Positions 24,101 through 31,689 of a stretch of DNA of 43,924 bases are shown piece by piece (the first letter of the stretch is position 1; each line of letters opens with the position of its first letter). Under the pieces are notes generated by a model, which was given only the letters and a program-made list of their open reading frames with translations, did no database searches and was not told the DNA's origin. Source of the stretch: Selenomonas sp. F0473 (GTDB lineage: Bacteria > Bacillota > Negativicutes > Selenomonadales > Selenomonadaceae); contig NZ_JH992902.1 in NCBI RefSeq assembly GCF_000315545.1, forward strand, positions 2,021,878 through 2,065,801, written 5' to 3'. The translations under genes were made by a program, and so were the position numbers.

Positions 24101-24341
24101 CCGCCCGATCCTCATGACGTCGTTCGCGTTTATCATCGGCTGTCTGCCCCTTGCCATCGCATCCGGTGCGGGCGCCGCAGCGCGTAACGGTATGGGCGTC
24201 GCCGTTGTCGGCGGCATGCTCTTTGCGACGGCGATGGGCATCTTCCTCATCCCCGTCTTCTACGTCGTCGTCGACCGCATCGCGCGGATGCTCGGCGGCA
24301 GGAAGAAAGCAAAAACGAGGACCGCGGACGAGTATATGTAA
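21150..24341 (+). CDS. RND multidrug efflux pump (AcrB/MexB, HAE1 family)
   Basis: The 1063-residue inner-membrane pump has the standard plan: an N-terminal helix (FFIHRPIFAIVIALMIV), a large periplasmic loop, six helices, a second loop and six more helices. The proton relay aspartate pair is in LAIGLVVDDAIVVIENVE near 408, and the FVPVAFLGGMMGVLY and GLAAKNAILIVEFAK blocks are present. It starts with TTG after GGAGGA. No TolC-type channel gene is in the window, so one elsewhere must be used. Substrates cannot be predicted from sequence. Confidence 0.95.
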   Translation: MAKFFIHRPIFAIVIALMIVIVGTIAGFSLPIAQYPQISPPTVAVAANYTGASAAVVNETVAQVIEEQVNGTQGMDYMSSTSDDTGRYSLSVTFEVGTDGDMDAVKVQNNAAGANASLPSSVQAAGVTTRKSSGQMAYFVSLYSEDGSYDRAFMKNYATLYFLDAIKRVNGVGEVQVFGSDYAMRVWLNPDRLAELGLTVADITAAIKEQNVQAPAGTVGGMPTVNAQEKQYTGKVQGRLTTPEEFGNVIIASGKDGSFVRLRDVARIETGQRSNSIVAKFNGYPAVGFGIQLTSDANAMTTISEVRKILKEAEANFPPGLKMKSIFDSTDYINASISEVVHTFVEALLLVVLVIFIFLQSWRATVIPLLAVPVSLIGTFGAFILLDFSINTLTLFAMVLAIGLVVDDAIVVIENVEHHMESGLSPIDATERAMAEVQGPVVAIAFVLAAVFVPVAFLGGMMGVLYKQFALTIAISMALSAFVALTLTPALCAMMLKPKKENTKNGFLERFFDRFNNWFNRARKGYVGIVTNFIRRSRVAVIFLLIVCGLTAIIYKNLPSTFVPEEDQGYMMIAIQLPSGTSTNQTQKVVDKIQQAAQREIKGQSAVMSINGFDILAGGANSNGAVVFVGMKDWSQRLGFAQSVTAAVYTMFRVGAMEAPEALVVAINPPALPGLGNVGGWSLELQDMSGHTDLELNDLVNGILAEANTRPELQGVRTTFKINAPSYQYEIDREKVKNLGVELTDVFTALQVNFGGYEVNDFNQFGRTYKVVLQSDVLYRTEAEAAKFVFVKNSAGGMVPLDTLLKPKLTTGPTQITRFNGTRSITIQGSAGTGYSSGQAMNAITEIVQKHAPSGYNIEWSGQSREEKKSSDSTMQVLALALLFVFLALAALYESWSVPFAVLLTVPTGIFGALFSEYVLAFLFGMIGIPAAGFQNSVYMQIGVIMVIGLAAKNAILIVEFAKVRVDRGMDPLKAAIQAAGLRLRPILMTSFAFIIGCLPLAIASGAGAAARNGMGVAVVGGMLFATAMGIFLIPVFYVVVDRIARMLGGRKKAKTRTADEYM

Positions 24342-24356
24342 GCGATTTACGGAAAT

Positions 24357-24401
24357 AAAAATCCCCTCTGTGAGGCAGAAGCCTCGCTGAGGGGATTTTT
24401 T
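24357..24401 (+). terminator. Bidirectional terminator between the RND operon and azlD
   Basis: AAAATCCCCTC pairs with GAGGGGATTTT around an inner hairpin (TGAGGC/GCCTC-like). A and T runs flank both sides, and it lies between convergent genes, 5 bp from the azlD stop, so it serves both. Confidence 0.9.
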
Positions 24402-24405
24402 CTTC

Positions 24406-24738
24406 TTATTTCGCAAATACGAATTGTATGAGTATCATATACGCCGCGGTGCCGCCGGCGATGGAGACGAGCATTTGGCGCAGACGGACATGCAGTAGGG
24501 CGGTGACGGCAATGCCTATGAGTTCCGGCAGTCCGTGTGTGCCGCTGAGGAAGGATGTGTCTTTGAGGCAGTAGACGATGAGCATTCCAAAGACCGCGGC
24601 GGGCAGCGCATTCCCCAGATAGCGGACGAGCGGCGGTGTCGGCTTTGATTTCGAGAGCAGGAGAAAGGGGAGGGCGCGCGTTAGGCCGCTCGCGAGGATA
24701 CAGAGCCCGATGGTGGCGCATTCTTCTGTGAACGTCAT
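24406..24738 (-). CDS. azlD: AzlD branched-chain amino acid export subunit
   Basis: AzlD is the small partner of AzlC; together they export branched-chain amino acids or their analogues. The 110-residue protein has four hydrophobic segments (about 9-26, 40-60, 70-88 and 90-108), with LTRALPFLLL and the YLGNALPAAVFGML block typical of the family. Its start overlaps the azlC stop by 4 bases, so it is coupled to azlC. Confidence 0.92.
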   Translation of the reverse strand: MTFTEECATIGLCILASGLTRALPFLLLSKSKPTPPLVRYLGNALPAAVFGMLIVYCLKDTSFLSGTHGLPELIGIAVTALLHVRLRQMLVSIAGGTAAYMILIQFVFAK

Positions 24739-25442
24739 TGTGCTGCCCTCCTTTCAAGGTAGGGACGGGAAAGCAGGCAGACGACGAGAATAACGAGCAT
24801 CGTCGGGATCATAAACGCGTCTCTGCCGCATACCGCGAGGCAAAGCGACGCCGCGCCAAGCCCCAAAACGGCCGTATAGTGCTGCGGATCGTTCATCCAC
24901 TGCTCGATGAAGATCACGACAAACATCGCCGTCATGACGAAGGAAATGCCGTCGGTATTGAAGGGGAGACTGCCGCCGACGAGACCGCCGAGCGTTGCGC
25001 CGGTAATCCAATAGATGTGATTGAGCAGGGTGACAAAGAACATGAACCAGCCCGCGTCGATGTCGGGCGGCACCTTCGTCGTATAATTAATCGCAAAGGA
25101 TTCGTCGCACATGCCAAAGATGAGATAGGGCTTTTTCCATCCCGTGCCGCCGTATTTTTCAAACATGGAGAGCCCATAGAACACATGCCGCGCCTGTATC
25201 ATGAGGGCAAGCAGGAACGTCTGAATCGGCGCAAACGGGCTGAGGAGCAGCGTGGCGGCGACGAATTCGAGCGAACCGCCGAAGATGAGCGCTCCCATGA
25301 AGAGCGGATACCAAAAGGAAAAGCCGAGCACGTTCATATAGACGCCGTAACCAAGACCGATGAAGAGAAAGCCCGTCAGTATGGGCAGCGTTTGCCGCAG
25401 AGCAAAGCGCAGCGCGGCGCGCCGCGTGTTGGGCTGTGTCAT
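24735..25442 (-). CDS. azlC: AzlC branched-chain amino acid permease
   Basis: The 235-residue polytopic protein shows the family blocks FLFIGLGYGVYMNVLGFSFW near residue 21, GALIFGGSLEFVAATLLLSP near 50, and ARHVFYGLSMFEKY near 84. It forms the main transmembrane unit of the exporter with AzlD. Start and stop overlap tag and azlD by 4 bases each, giving a tight tag-azlC-azlD operon on the minus strand. Coupling of a DNA repair gene to an amino acid exporter has no obvious reason and may be historical. Confidence 0.93.
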   Translation of the reverse strand: MTQPNTRRAALRFALRQTLPILTGFLFIGLGYGVYMNVLGFSFWYPLFMGALIFGGSLEFVAATLLLSPFAPIQTFLLALMIQARHVFYGLSMFEKYGGTGWKKPYLIFGMCDESFAINYTTKVPPDIDAGWFMFFVTLLNHIYWITGATLGGLVGGSLPFNTDGISFVMTAMFVVIFIEQWMNDPQHYTAVLGLGAASLCLAVCGRDAFMIPTMLVILVVCLLSRPYLERRAAQ

Positions 25443-25996
25443 AATTTGCTCCAGTCACATGCGTCCGTATGTGCCGCGAGAACGCCGATGGCCTGCAGCG
25501 TCGAATAGATGCACGTGGAGCCGACGAACTTCATACCGCGCTTTTTGAGGTCCTTTGCAATCATATCCGAGAGCGGAGAAGTCGTCCGCAGCTCACAGCT
25601 CTCACGGATGGATTTCCCATCGGTGAATCCCCAGATATAGCGGTCAAAACTGCCAAACGCGGCCGCAATCTCAAGAAAAATACGGCTGTTTACGATACTC
25701 GCCTCAATCTTGCGCCGGTTGCGCACAATGCCCGCATCCTGCATCAGCGCCTCGACTTTTGGCGCGTCAAAGGCGGCGACGCGTTCGGGGATGAATCCCT
25801 CGTAGGCACGGCGAAAGTTCTCCCGTTTGTTCAGAATCGTCTCCCACGAGAGACCCGCCTGAAAGGTTTCTAGGATAAGCAGCTCATATAGCGCGCGGTC
25901 ATCGTGCAGCGGAACGCCCCACTCCTCGTCATGATATTTTACATCAATGGGATTGTTCAATTTCACCCAAGAACATCTGCATCGTCCGTCATCCAT
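25439..25996 (-). CDS. tag: DNA-3-methyladenine glycosylase I
   Basis: Tag removes 3-methyladenine from alkylated DNA. The 185-residue protein shows the N-terminal zinc-site signature RCSWV...YHDEEWGVPLHDD, FQAGLSWETILNKRE with the catalytic glutamate near residue 51, and the C-terminal HTDAC pair that completes the zinc snap. Length matches the family. GGAG precedes the ATG. A promoter at 26066-26094 and a stem-loop at 26021-26050 lie in front of it. Confidence 0.95.
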   Translation of the reverse strand: MDDGRCRCSWVKLNNPIDVKYHDEEWGVPLHDDRALYELLILETFQAGLSWETILNKRENFRRAYEGFIPERVAAFDAPKVEALMQDAGIVRNRRKIEASIVNSRIFLEIAAAFGSFDRYIWGFTDGKSIRESCELRTTSPLSDMIAKDLKKRGMKFVGSTCIYSTLQAIGVLAAHTDACDWSKL

Positions 25997-26020
25997 CGCT
26001 CATTCTCCTCTATGGTACAG

Positions 26021-26050
26021 AAAAAGCCGGCGCCCGTCGGGTCTCCGGCT
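26021..26050 (-). terminator. Stem-loop with T tract between yolD and tag
   Basis: On the minus strand AGCCGG ... CCGGCT is followed by a run of T, with an inner CCCG/CGGG helix. It ends yolD transcription, but it also lies downstream of the promoter at 26066-26094 and upstream of tag, so it could act as an attenuator of tag-azlC-azlD. Confidence 0.8.
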
Positions 26051-26065
26051 CATTTGCATGTTTAT

Positions 26066-26094
26066 ATTCTAGCGGGCTTTGCCTCCCTTGTCAA
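26066..26094 (-). promoter_or_regulatory. Promoter of tag-azlC-azlD
   Basis: On the minus strand TTGACA (26094-26089), a 17-base spacer and TAGAAT (26071-26066) form a near-consensus promoter overlapping the yolD stop codon. The predicted leader is only about 60 bases and contains the T-tract stem-loop. Confidence 0.75.
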
Positions 26095-26306
26095 CAGGGC
26101 TCGTCGATCTCCCGCGGCGCGTCAAAGGCGGCGTCGCTGCGCGCGGCGGCGCGGTCTGCCGCCGCATGGAGTCCCGTCAGCGCGGAAAAGGGGGCGAACT
26201 GTCCCGCACGGTCGCGGAGAGACATGGGCGGATGCCGTTCTGAAATGTGATGCGGCAGATTGATGATGTCCGCATAGTCGCGGATATCTCGATTGGGACG
26301 CTGCAT
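26091..26306 (-). CDS. YolD-like protein
   Basis: A 71-residue protein containing PMSLRDRAGQFAPFSALTGL near residues 27-46, which I recognise as the conserved core of YolD-like proteins. Such proteins are typically encoded next to UvrX/UmuC-type Y-family polymerases and are thought to be functional partners, perhaps playing a UmuD-like role. It lies 22 bp downstream of the polymerase gene. ATG 26306 follows GGGAG; a much longer in-frame reading exists but overlaps the polymerase gene in another frame and has no support. Confidence 0.85.
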   Translation of the reverse strand: MQRPNRDIRDYADIINLPHHISERHPPMSLRDRAGQFAPFSALTGLHAAADRAAARSDAAFDAPREIDEPC

Positions 26307-26328
26307 GAAGATACTCCCTTTATATGCG

Positions 26329-27843
26329 TTACGCTTTATGTCCGCCGATCTGATCGTTGCGCAGACGTGCGGTCGCGCCGTCGACCAGATTGGCGCCGCG
26401 CAGGATGGCGTTCTTTCCGTATGCTTTTTTGATGGCGACAAGGGCTTCCTGCAGGGCGTGTTCCTTTGCGCGCTCTTTTTTCTCTTCCGGCGTGAGCACG
26501 GTCTGTGCCGCCTCTTCGGAGGAGAAGAGGTCGATTTGTTCCGCCGGCGGTACTTCGTCCGCAGGTATGAGATGCTGTGCGGAGATTGTGAGACGGCGGA
26601 TGAGGAGGGCGGGATTTGCAATCTCGTCATAGAGGACGGTGAGCGCCTCCATGACCGTATGCGTCGACGCCCCGCGCTGAAGGAGCGTCCTGCCGTGCGC
26701 CGGCCACGGGACGCGCCGTCCGTAGCGGTCGGTGCGGATGCGTCCCTGATAAGCGCTGCGGATCTCCGGCCGCGTGAGACATTCGATATCATAGCCGACG
26801 GTCAGCTCCAGACGGTCGGTTGTGAGGCGCTTCTCCGCCAGATCCAGGGAGAGCGCATCCGCCATCTCCCAGACGACGAGGCGTGCCTTTTCCGCAGTAT
26901 ACGGCGTTTGGAGTACCTGGCCCATATGTGCGCTGCGCGATTTCGGCCGATAGTTTTTGATATCCTCCATGCGTGCCGGCTCCCATCCCCACGCGTGGTC
27001 GATGAGAAGTTCCGCCTGAATACCGAAGAGTCGATAAAGGAGATCCTCATTGCATGGCGCATCAGCGTCGCCGATCGAGCAGCGCGCGATATCTCCCATC
27101 GTATAGAGGCCGTGTTCTTCAAGTTTTTTCGCAGTTCCTCTGCCCACGCGCCAAAAATCCGTGAGCGGCATATGCGTCCAAAGACGGCGGCGATAGCTTG
27201 TCTCGTCGAGTTCTGCAATACGCACGCCGTCCGCATCCGGCGCGATGCGTTTTGCCACTATGTCCATTGCGATCTTTGCGAGGTAGAGGTTCGTTCCGAT
27301 GCCCGCCGTCGCGGTGATGCCCGTTTCGCGGAGGACGTCGCGGATGAGGCGGATGGTGAATGCGTGCGCCGAGATCTTCTCCGTGCGCAGATAGTTCGTC
27401 ACATCGATGAGCATCTCGTCGATGGAGTAGATGTGAATATCGGCGGGGGCAATGCGTCGTAGATAGATCTCGTAGATGCGCATGCTGTAGTCCATGTAGA
27501 GTGTCATGCGCGGCGGGGCGATATGATAGGCGACCGCAAGGGCCGGATTCTGAGCTAGCTCGTCGGCGTCCGTGCTCTCGCCCGCGAGTTCATGCCGGGG
27601 CGCACGGGCGCATCGTCTGCGGTTGATATGCGCGACCTGCCGAATGACCTCGAAGAGCCGCGGCCGTCCGCCGATGCCGTGCGCCTTGAGCGCGGGAGAG
27701 ACGGCAAGGCAGATCGTCTTGCTCGTACGGCTTTCGTCGGCGACGACGAGATTCGTCGTCAGCGGATTCAGCCCGCGCTCGATGCATTCGACAGACGCGT
27801 AAAATGATTTGAGATCGATCGCGATATACGTACGCTGCTCCAT
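26329..27843 (-). CDS. Y-family DNA polymerase (UvrX/UmuC type)
   Basis: A 504-residue translesion polymerase. The N-terminus AIDLKSFYASVECIERG (FYASVE at 14-19) and the catalytic SIDEMLIDVT near 139 supply the metal-binding acids; GTNLYLAKIAMDIVAK is typical of the family, and the thumb has a helix-hairpin-helix region near 230. The C-terminal EQIDLFSS fits the sliding-clamp-binding pattern Q-x-D-L-F. The usual SIDEA is SIDEM here. It forms an operon with yolD and has a promoter with a degenerate SOS-like site. UvrX-type polymerases are often mobile or SOS-linked; no other phage genes are present. Confidence 0.92.
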   Translation of the reverse strand: MEQRTYIAIDLKSFYASVECIERGLNPLTTNLVVADESRTSKTICLAVSPALKAHGIGGRPRLFEVIRQVAHINRRRCARAPRHELAGESTDADELAQNPALAVAYHIAPPRMTLYMDYSMRIYEIYLRRIAPADIHIYSIDEMLIDVTNYLRTEKISAHAFTIRLIRDVLRETGITATAGIGTNLYLAKIAMDIVAKRIAPDADGVRIAELDETSYRRRLWTHMPLTDFWRVGRGTAKKLEEHGLYTMGDIARCSIGDADAPCNEDLLYRLFGIQAELLIDHAWGWEPARMEDIKNYRPKSRSAHMGQVLQTPYTAEKARLVVWEMADALSLDLAEKRLTTDRLELTVGYDIECLTRPEIRSAYQGRIRTDRYGRRVPWPAHGRTLLQRGASTHTVMEALTVLYDEIANPALLIRRLTISAQHLIPADEVPPAEQIDLFSSEEAAQTVLTPEEKKERAKEHALQEALVAIKKAYGKNAILRGANLVDGATARLRNDQIGGHKA

Positions 27844-27866
27844 GGCCGCCCTCCTTCTTCAATAGT

Positions 27867-27896
27867 ATTATAGCACGTACGTTTGCGACATGTAAA
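27867..27896 (-). promoter_or_regulatory. Promoter of the Y-polymerase/yolD operon with a weak DinR-like site
   Basis: On the minus strand TTTACA (27896-27891), an 18-base spacer and TATAAT (27872-27867). Within the spacer AAACGTACGTGC resembles the GAAC-N4-GTTC core of Gram-positive LexA boxes with two mismatches; the site is suggestive only. Confidence 0.6.
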
Positions 27897-27985
27897 TCGT
27901 TTTGTGCGCACTGGCGTGAAAAAGGGAAAACGGCACTGTCGTCGAATACTGTTTTTGAAGAATGAACTTTGAAGGAGCGAATGCT

Positions 27986-28996
27986 ATGAACGTCATCGTC
28001 ACCGGCGGCGCGGGATTTATCGGTGCGAATTTCGTCTACTATGAGCTGCGCACGCATCCGGAGGATCGCATCGTCTGCTATGATGCGCTGACCTATGCGG
28101 GGAATCTCGCGACGCTCGACGAGGCGCGGAAAGCGCCGAATTTCTTATTTGTGCACGGCGATATTGCCGACCGCCCCGCGGTGTACGAACTGTTCGAGCG
28201 GGAGAAGCCCGATATCGTCGTGAATTTTGCCGCGGAGTCGCATGTGGATCGCTCGATCGAGAATCCAGAGATCTTTTTGCAGACCAATATCGTCGGGACG
28301 AGCATTCTGCTCGACGCCTGCCGTAAATACGGCGTCGAGCGCTATCATCAAGTATCGACGGACGAGGTGTACGGCGATCTGCCGCTGGACCGCCCCGATC
28401 TCTTTTTTACGGAGGAGACCCCGCTGCATACCTCCAGCCCCTACTCTTCATCGAAGGCAGGCGCAGACCTTCTCGTACAGGCATATGCGCGCACCTACGG
28501 GCTGCCCGTATCGATCTCGCGCTGCTCGAACAACTACGGGCCGTATCAGTTCCCGGAGAAATTGATTCCCCTCATGATCCTGCGCGCGATGAAGGATGAG
28601 CCGCTGCCTGTCTACGGCGACGGTCTCAACGTGCGTGACTGGCTGCACGTCGACGATCACTGCGCGGCGATCGACAGTATTGTGCGCAAAGCCGCGGCGG
28701 GAACGGTCTACAATGTCGGCGGGCATAACGAACGCTCGAACATCGAGGTCGTCCGTACGATCCTCGGAGCGCTCGGCAAGAATGAGGAACTGATCTCCTA
28801 TGTCGAAGACCGTAAGGGACACGACCGCCGCTATGCCATCGATCCCGCGAAGATCGGCCGCGACCTCGGCTGGCAGCCGGAGACGGCGTTCGAAGACGGC
28901 ATCCGACGTACGATTCGCTGGTATGAAGAGCACGAAGCATGGTGGGCGGACATCCTAAGCGGCGCGTATCGGAGGCGCAACGAGGCGCGGGGTTAA
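27986..28996 (+). CDS. rfbB: dTDP-glucose 4,6-dehydratase
   Basis: RfbB (RmlB) converts dTDP-glucose to dTDP-4-keto-6-deoxyglucose, the second step toward dTDP-rhamnose and other deoxysugars for surface polysaccharides. The 336-residue extended SDR has TGGAGFIGANF (residues 6-16), the STDEVYGDL block near 123, the catalytic YSSSKAG, and RCSNNYGPYQFPEKLIPLMI. ATG 27986 follows AAGGAG at 8 bases; the upstream in-frame ATG at 27962 lacks a site. It stands alone without rfbA, rfbC or rfbD, which must be elsewhere. Confidence 0.95.
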   Translation: MNVIVTGGAGFIGANFVYYELRTHPEDRIVCYDALTYAGNLATLDEARKAPNFLFVHGDIADRPAVYELFEREKPDIVVNFAAESHVDRSIENPEIFLQTNIVGTSILLDACRKYGVERYHQVSTDEVYGDLPLDRPDLFFTEETPLHTSSPYSSSKAGADLLVQAYARTYGLPVSISRCSNNYGPYQFPEKLIPLMILRAMKDEPLPVYGDGLNVRDWLHVDDHCAAIDSIVRKAAAGTVYNVGGHNERSNIEVVRTILGALGKNEELISYVEDRKGHDRRYAIDPAKIGRDLGWQPETAFEDGIRRTIRWYEEHEAWWADILSGAYRRRNEARG

Positions 28997-29033
28997 GTGC
29001 CGCCGTATGCGGCGCTGCGGTTCAAATTCAGTA

Positions 29034-29062
29034 TTGACAATACCCGGGCTTTTCGCTATACT
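29034..29062 (+). promoter_or_regulatory. Promoter of tRNA-Ala
   Basis: TTGACA, 17-base spacer, TATACT, ending 23 bp before the tRNA. Confidence 0.88.
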
Positions 29063-29085
29063 AGCATCTATCGGCGCCGCGGCGC

Positions 29086-29161
<76 letters not shown>

Positions 29162-29173
29162 TATGGAACTTAG

Positions 29174-29205
29174 AGGATGTGAGAGCGATCTCGCATCCTT
29201 TTTTG
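29174..29205 (+). terminator. Terminator after tRNA-Ala
   Basis: AGGATGTGAG (29174-29183) pairs with CTCGCATCCT (29190-29199), with one G-U pair, then a T run. Confidence 0.92.
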
Positions 29206-29220
29206 CGTTCATTTTAAGCA

Positions 29221-29254
29221 AAATAAAACCGTACCGCTCGCAGGAACGGTACGG
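29221..29254 (-). terminator. Terminator of the minus-strand tRNA pair
   Basis: On the minus strand CCGTACCG and CGGTACGG form a perfect 8-bp stem followed by TTTTATTT, 12 bases after the tRNA-Arg CCA end. Confidence 0.9.
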
Positions 29255-29266
29255 AATTCGTCTCAG

Positions 29267-29343
<77 letters not shown>

Positions 29344-29345
29344 GG

Positions 29346-29422
29346 TGGTCGGGATGACAGGATTTGAACCTGCGACATCTTGCTCCCAAAGCAAGCGCGC
29401 TGCCAAACTGCGCTACATCCCG
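29346..29422 (-). tRNA. tRNA-Pro (TGG)
   Basis: Acceptor stem CGGGATG/CATCCCG, anticodon stem CTTGC/GCAAG around loop TTTGGGA giving anticodon TGG, T-arm with GGTTCAAATCC, discriminator A and encoded CCA. First gene of the minus-strand tRNA pair. Confidence 0.96.
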
Positions 29423-29432
29423 ATACCGCACC

Positions 29433-29461
29433 ATTATAATGAGCGCGTGGGGAAAAGTCAA
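29433..29461 (-). promoter_or_regulatory. Promoter of the tRNA-Pro/tRNA-Arg pair
   Basis: On the minus strand TTGACT (29461-29456), 17-base spacer, TATAAT (29438-29433), 10 bp before tRNA-Pro. Confidence 0.88.
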
Positions 29462-29530
29462 TAATAAGCCTCACGTCAAGATGCCGGAGGCAGTTACAAT
29501 AAATTAAAAGAAAGATAGAAAAATTTCGAC

Positions 29531-29559
29531 AGATATATTGACAGCCGGGGGATATATCT
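29531..29559. promoter_or_regulatory. Candidate DeoR operator over the promoter
   Basis: AGATATAT (29531-29538) and ATATATCT (29552-29559) form a perfect 8-bp inverted repeat, 13 bases apart, straddling the -35 element of the DeoR/kinase operon. Autoregulation by the DeoR protein is inferred. Confidence 0.6.
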
Positions 29560-29566
29560 CTATAAT
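29538..29566 (+). promoter_or_regulatory. Promoter of the tetronate catabolic operon
   Basis: TTGACA (29538-29543), 17-base spacer and TATAAT (29561-29566) are a perfect consensus, 44 bp before the DeoR gene, and they overlap an inverted repeat that could be the operator. Confidence 0.9.
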
Positions 29567-29610
29567 AAAAATAACAAAATATAACATAATATAATATTAA
29601 GGAACACGAT

Positions 29611-30375
29611 ATGATTTCGATTAGCCGCCGTAAGTATATACTCGACTATCTTTATAAAAACGGGACTGTCACAAGAAGCGAACTCGTAAAAAAACTGGGC
29701 GTCACAGCAATGACGGTCGGGCGAGATCTTAAGCGTATGGAAGAGCAAGGCCTCTTAGTACGCACGCATGGCGGCGCAGTGCTTCCGAACTATCTTGTCG
29801 AAGAAACGCTCTACGATAAAAAGAAAACGCAAAATATTGACATAAAGAAAAGGATCGCGAAAGCGGCGCTTCAATATGTGCACAGCGGGATGACCCTTCT
29901 GCTTGACGCGGGTACGACGACCTTTGAGATCGCCGATATGCTGAAAAAGTCCGACTGGGATAATCTCACTGTCATTACGGGAGATCTGCAGATTGGCCTG
30001 CACCTTTATCAACATAAAGGAATTCAAGTTTTTATGCTTGGCGGCGAGGTTTTGACCGAGACGGGGGCCGTTTCAGGCAGTATTGCCATACAACAGCTCG
30101 AGCGCTACGCCGTAGATTTATCATTTGTCGGAACGGCGGCCGTGACAGAGGAGTTCTATATTGTCGTTCCGACAGAAAGTAAAGCCGTATTCAAAGAAAA
30201 AATTATCGCCGTCAGCGAGAGAGCAATTCTTGTGGCGGATCAAACGAAATTCCATAGGAAAAAAATGTATAAGGCGGCGCGGTTGGAGGATCTTGATTTC
30301 ATCATCACGGACTATCCTTTTACCGCAAAGGAAGCCGCTGTTTCCGGCTTGGAGGGAAAAATCATAAAGGCGTAG
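29611..30375 (+). CDS. DeoR family transcriptional regulator
   Basis: A 254-residue sugar-responsive repressor. The N-terminal helix-turn-helix covers about residues 5-57 (RRKYILDYLYKNGTVTRSEL, then VTAMTVGRDLKRME), with the DeoR signature LVRTHGGAVLPN just after. The C-terminal DeoRC domain includes LLLDAGTTTFEIADML near 96 and FVGTAAVTEEFYIVVPTE near 171, which bind phosphorylated sugar effectors. It starts the four-gene operon, 7 bp before the kinase, and probably regulates it; a phosphorylated tetronate or DHAP would be a sensible effector (inference). Confidence 0.92.
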   Translation: MISISRRKYILDYLYKNGTVTRSELVKKLGVTAMTVGRDLKRMEEQGLLVRTHGGAVLPNYLVEETLYDKKKTQNIDIKKRIAKAALQYVHSGMTLLLDAGTTTFEIADMLKKSDWDNLTVITGDLQIGLHLYQHKGIQVFMLGGEVLTETGAVSGSIAIQQLERYAVDLSFVGTAAVTEEFYIVVPTESKAVFKEKIIAVSERAILVADQTKFHRKKMYKAARLEDLDFIITDYPFTAKEAAVSGLEGKIIKA

Positions 30376-30382
30376 GAGATGA

Positions 30383-31660
30383 ATGAAGATGAAAGGCGTC
30401 ATCATAGCGGACGATCTTACCGGGGCAAACGCATCCGGCGTACTTTTAAAAAAGCTGGGGCTTCGGGTATCCAGCATCTTCCAGCCGGATCGCGTTCATT
30501 GCAGCGATTCGGATGTGATCGCGTATTCGACCGACAGCCGAGGGCTGGCGCCTGAAGATTCATATGCGCGCGTGTACGAAGCTTTTTTAAGGCTGAAACA
30601 AGAGGCCTGTTTCTTTAACAAGCGCATAGACTCCACCTTGCGCGGCAATATAGGAACGGAGATAGACGCCGCGCTTGATGCCTTAGGAGACGGATATACG
30701 GCCATGGTTGTGCCCGCGTATCCGGATTCGGGACGTATTGTCGTAAACCGCACCATGTTGGTTGACGGCGTCCTTCTTTCGCAGTCCGACGCCGGCCGCG
30801 ATCTGAAGATGCCCGTTCTAACGGATGATGTTGAGCAGCTCATTCGTGCGCAGACGCGATATCGTTGTCTTTACATCCCTTTACAGGAGATTGTGCGCGG
30901 GATTTCATACCTGCGGGATATCATCCGAACGGCAAGAAGAGAAGCGAGGGTTGTCATTTTCGATGCCGTGCGCAATGAGGATATCCGTACGGTCGCGCAG
31001 GCGATTCTCGCAAGCGGGGATCGGATCCTTACGGTGGATCCCGGTCCGCTCACGATGCACTACGTTCATGAGCAGCAGGTACGGGAAAAGCGAGAACAGA
31101 AAATCCTGATGGTCATCGGGAGCGTCACGGAGACAACAAAACGGCAGATTGCCTGCATCCTGCAGAAGAGGAGCGTTTACTTTGTGCAGATGAAGGTCGA
31201 TGCGTTCTTTGATCCCGCCGAAAGACAAGAAGAAGTTGAGCGCATTGTCGAGAAGATCTGCGGCGTTGTCGATGAAGAGGATTTTTTCCTTCTCACTACG
31301 ACCCCGATCGGTACGGAGGAAGAAGTGGATTTGTCCGCGACGGCGGCGAGACTGGGGATTACGACCGAGGATGTGTCAAATCTCCTCGCGGACACCCTTG
31401 CCCGCGCAGCCGTAGACGTCTTAGAGAGAACCCGTAAAATGGAAGGAATTTACTGTTCGGGCGGAGATATCACCATCTCGATTCTAAAGCGGCTGCACGC
31501 GGCGGGAATCGATATCCGCGACGAAGTGATTCCTCTCGCGGTTTACGGACGTATCCTCGGCGGGCGGCTGCCGAATCTCAAAGTCGTTACGAAAGGAGGG
31601 ATGATCGGAGGCGACGATACGATCGAACGTTGTCTCGACAAAATGGTGAGCAATCTCTAA
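30383..31660 (+). CDS. Four-carbon acid sugar kinase (DUF1537; DtnK/OtnK type)
   Basis: The family phosphorylates four-carbon sugar acids with ATP. The 425-residue protein has the N-terminal [16 protein letters not shown], the substrate block [18 protein letters not shown] near 74, and the C-terminal nucleotide motifs [12 protein letters not shown] and [16 protein letters not shown]. With PdxA2 directly downstream and no oxidoreductase or aldolase, D-threonate or D-erythronate kinase (DtnK-like) is more likely than 3-oxotetronate kinase. The start could be 30383 or the ATG two codons on (30389); AGGAG at 30374-30378 is 4 or 10 bases away. Confidence 0.9.
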   Translation: MKMKGVIIADDLTGANASGVLLKKLGLRVSSIFQPDRVHCSDSDVIAYSTDSRGLAPEDSYARVYEAFLRLKQEACFFNKRIDSTLRGNIGTEIDAALDALGDGYTAMVVPAYPDSGRIVVNRTMLVDGVLLSQSDAGRDLKMPVLTDDVEQLIRAQTRYRCLYIPLQEIVRGISYLRDIIRTARREARVVIFDAVRNEDIRTVAQAILASGDRILTVDPGPLTMHYVHEQQVREKREQKILMVIGSVTETTKRQIACILQKRSVYFVQMKVDAFFDPAERQEEVERIVEKICGVVDEEDFFLLTTTPIGTEEEVDLSATAARLGITTEDVSNLLADTLARAAVDVLERTRKMEGIYCSGGDITISILKRLHAAGIDIRDEVIPLAVYGRILGGRLPNLKVVTKGGMIGGDDTIERCLDKMVSNL

Positions 31661-31689
31661 GTTATGCCAGATGGAAAGGAACACAAAAG

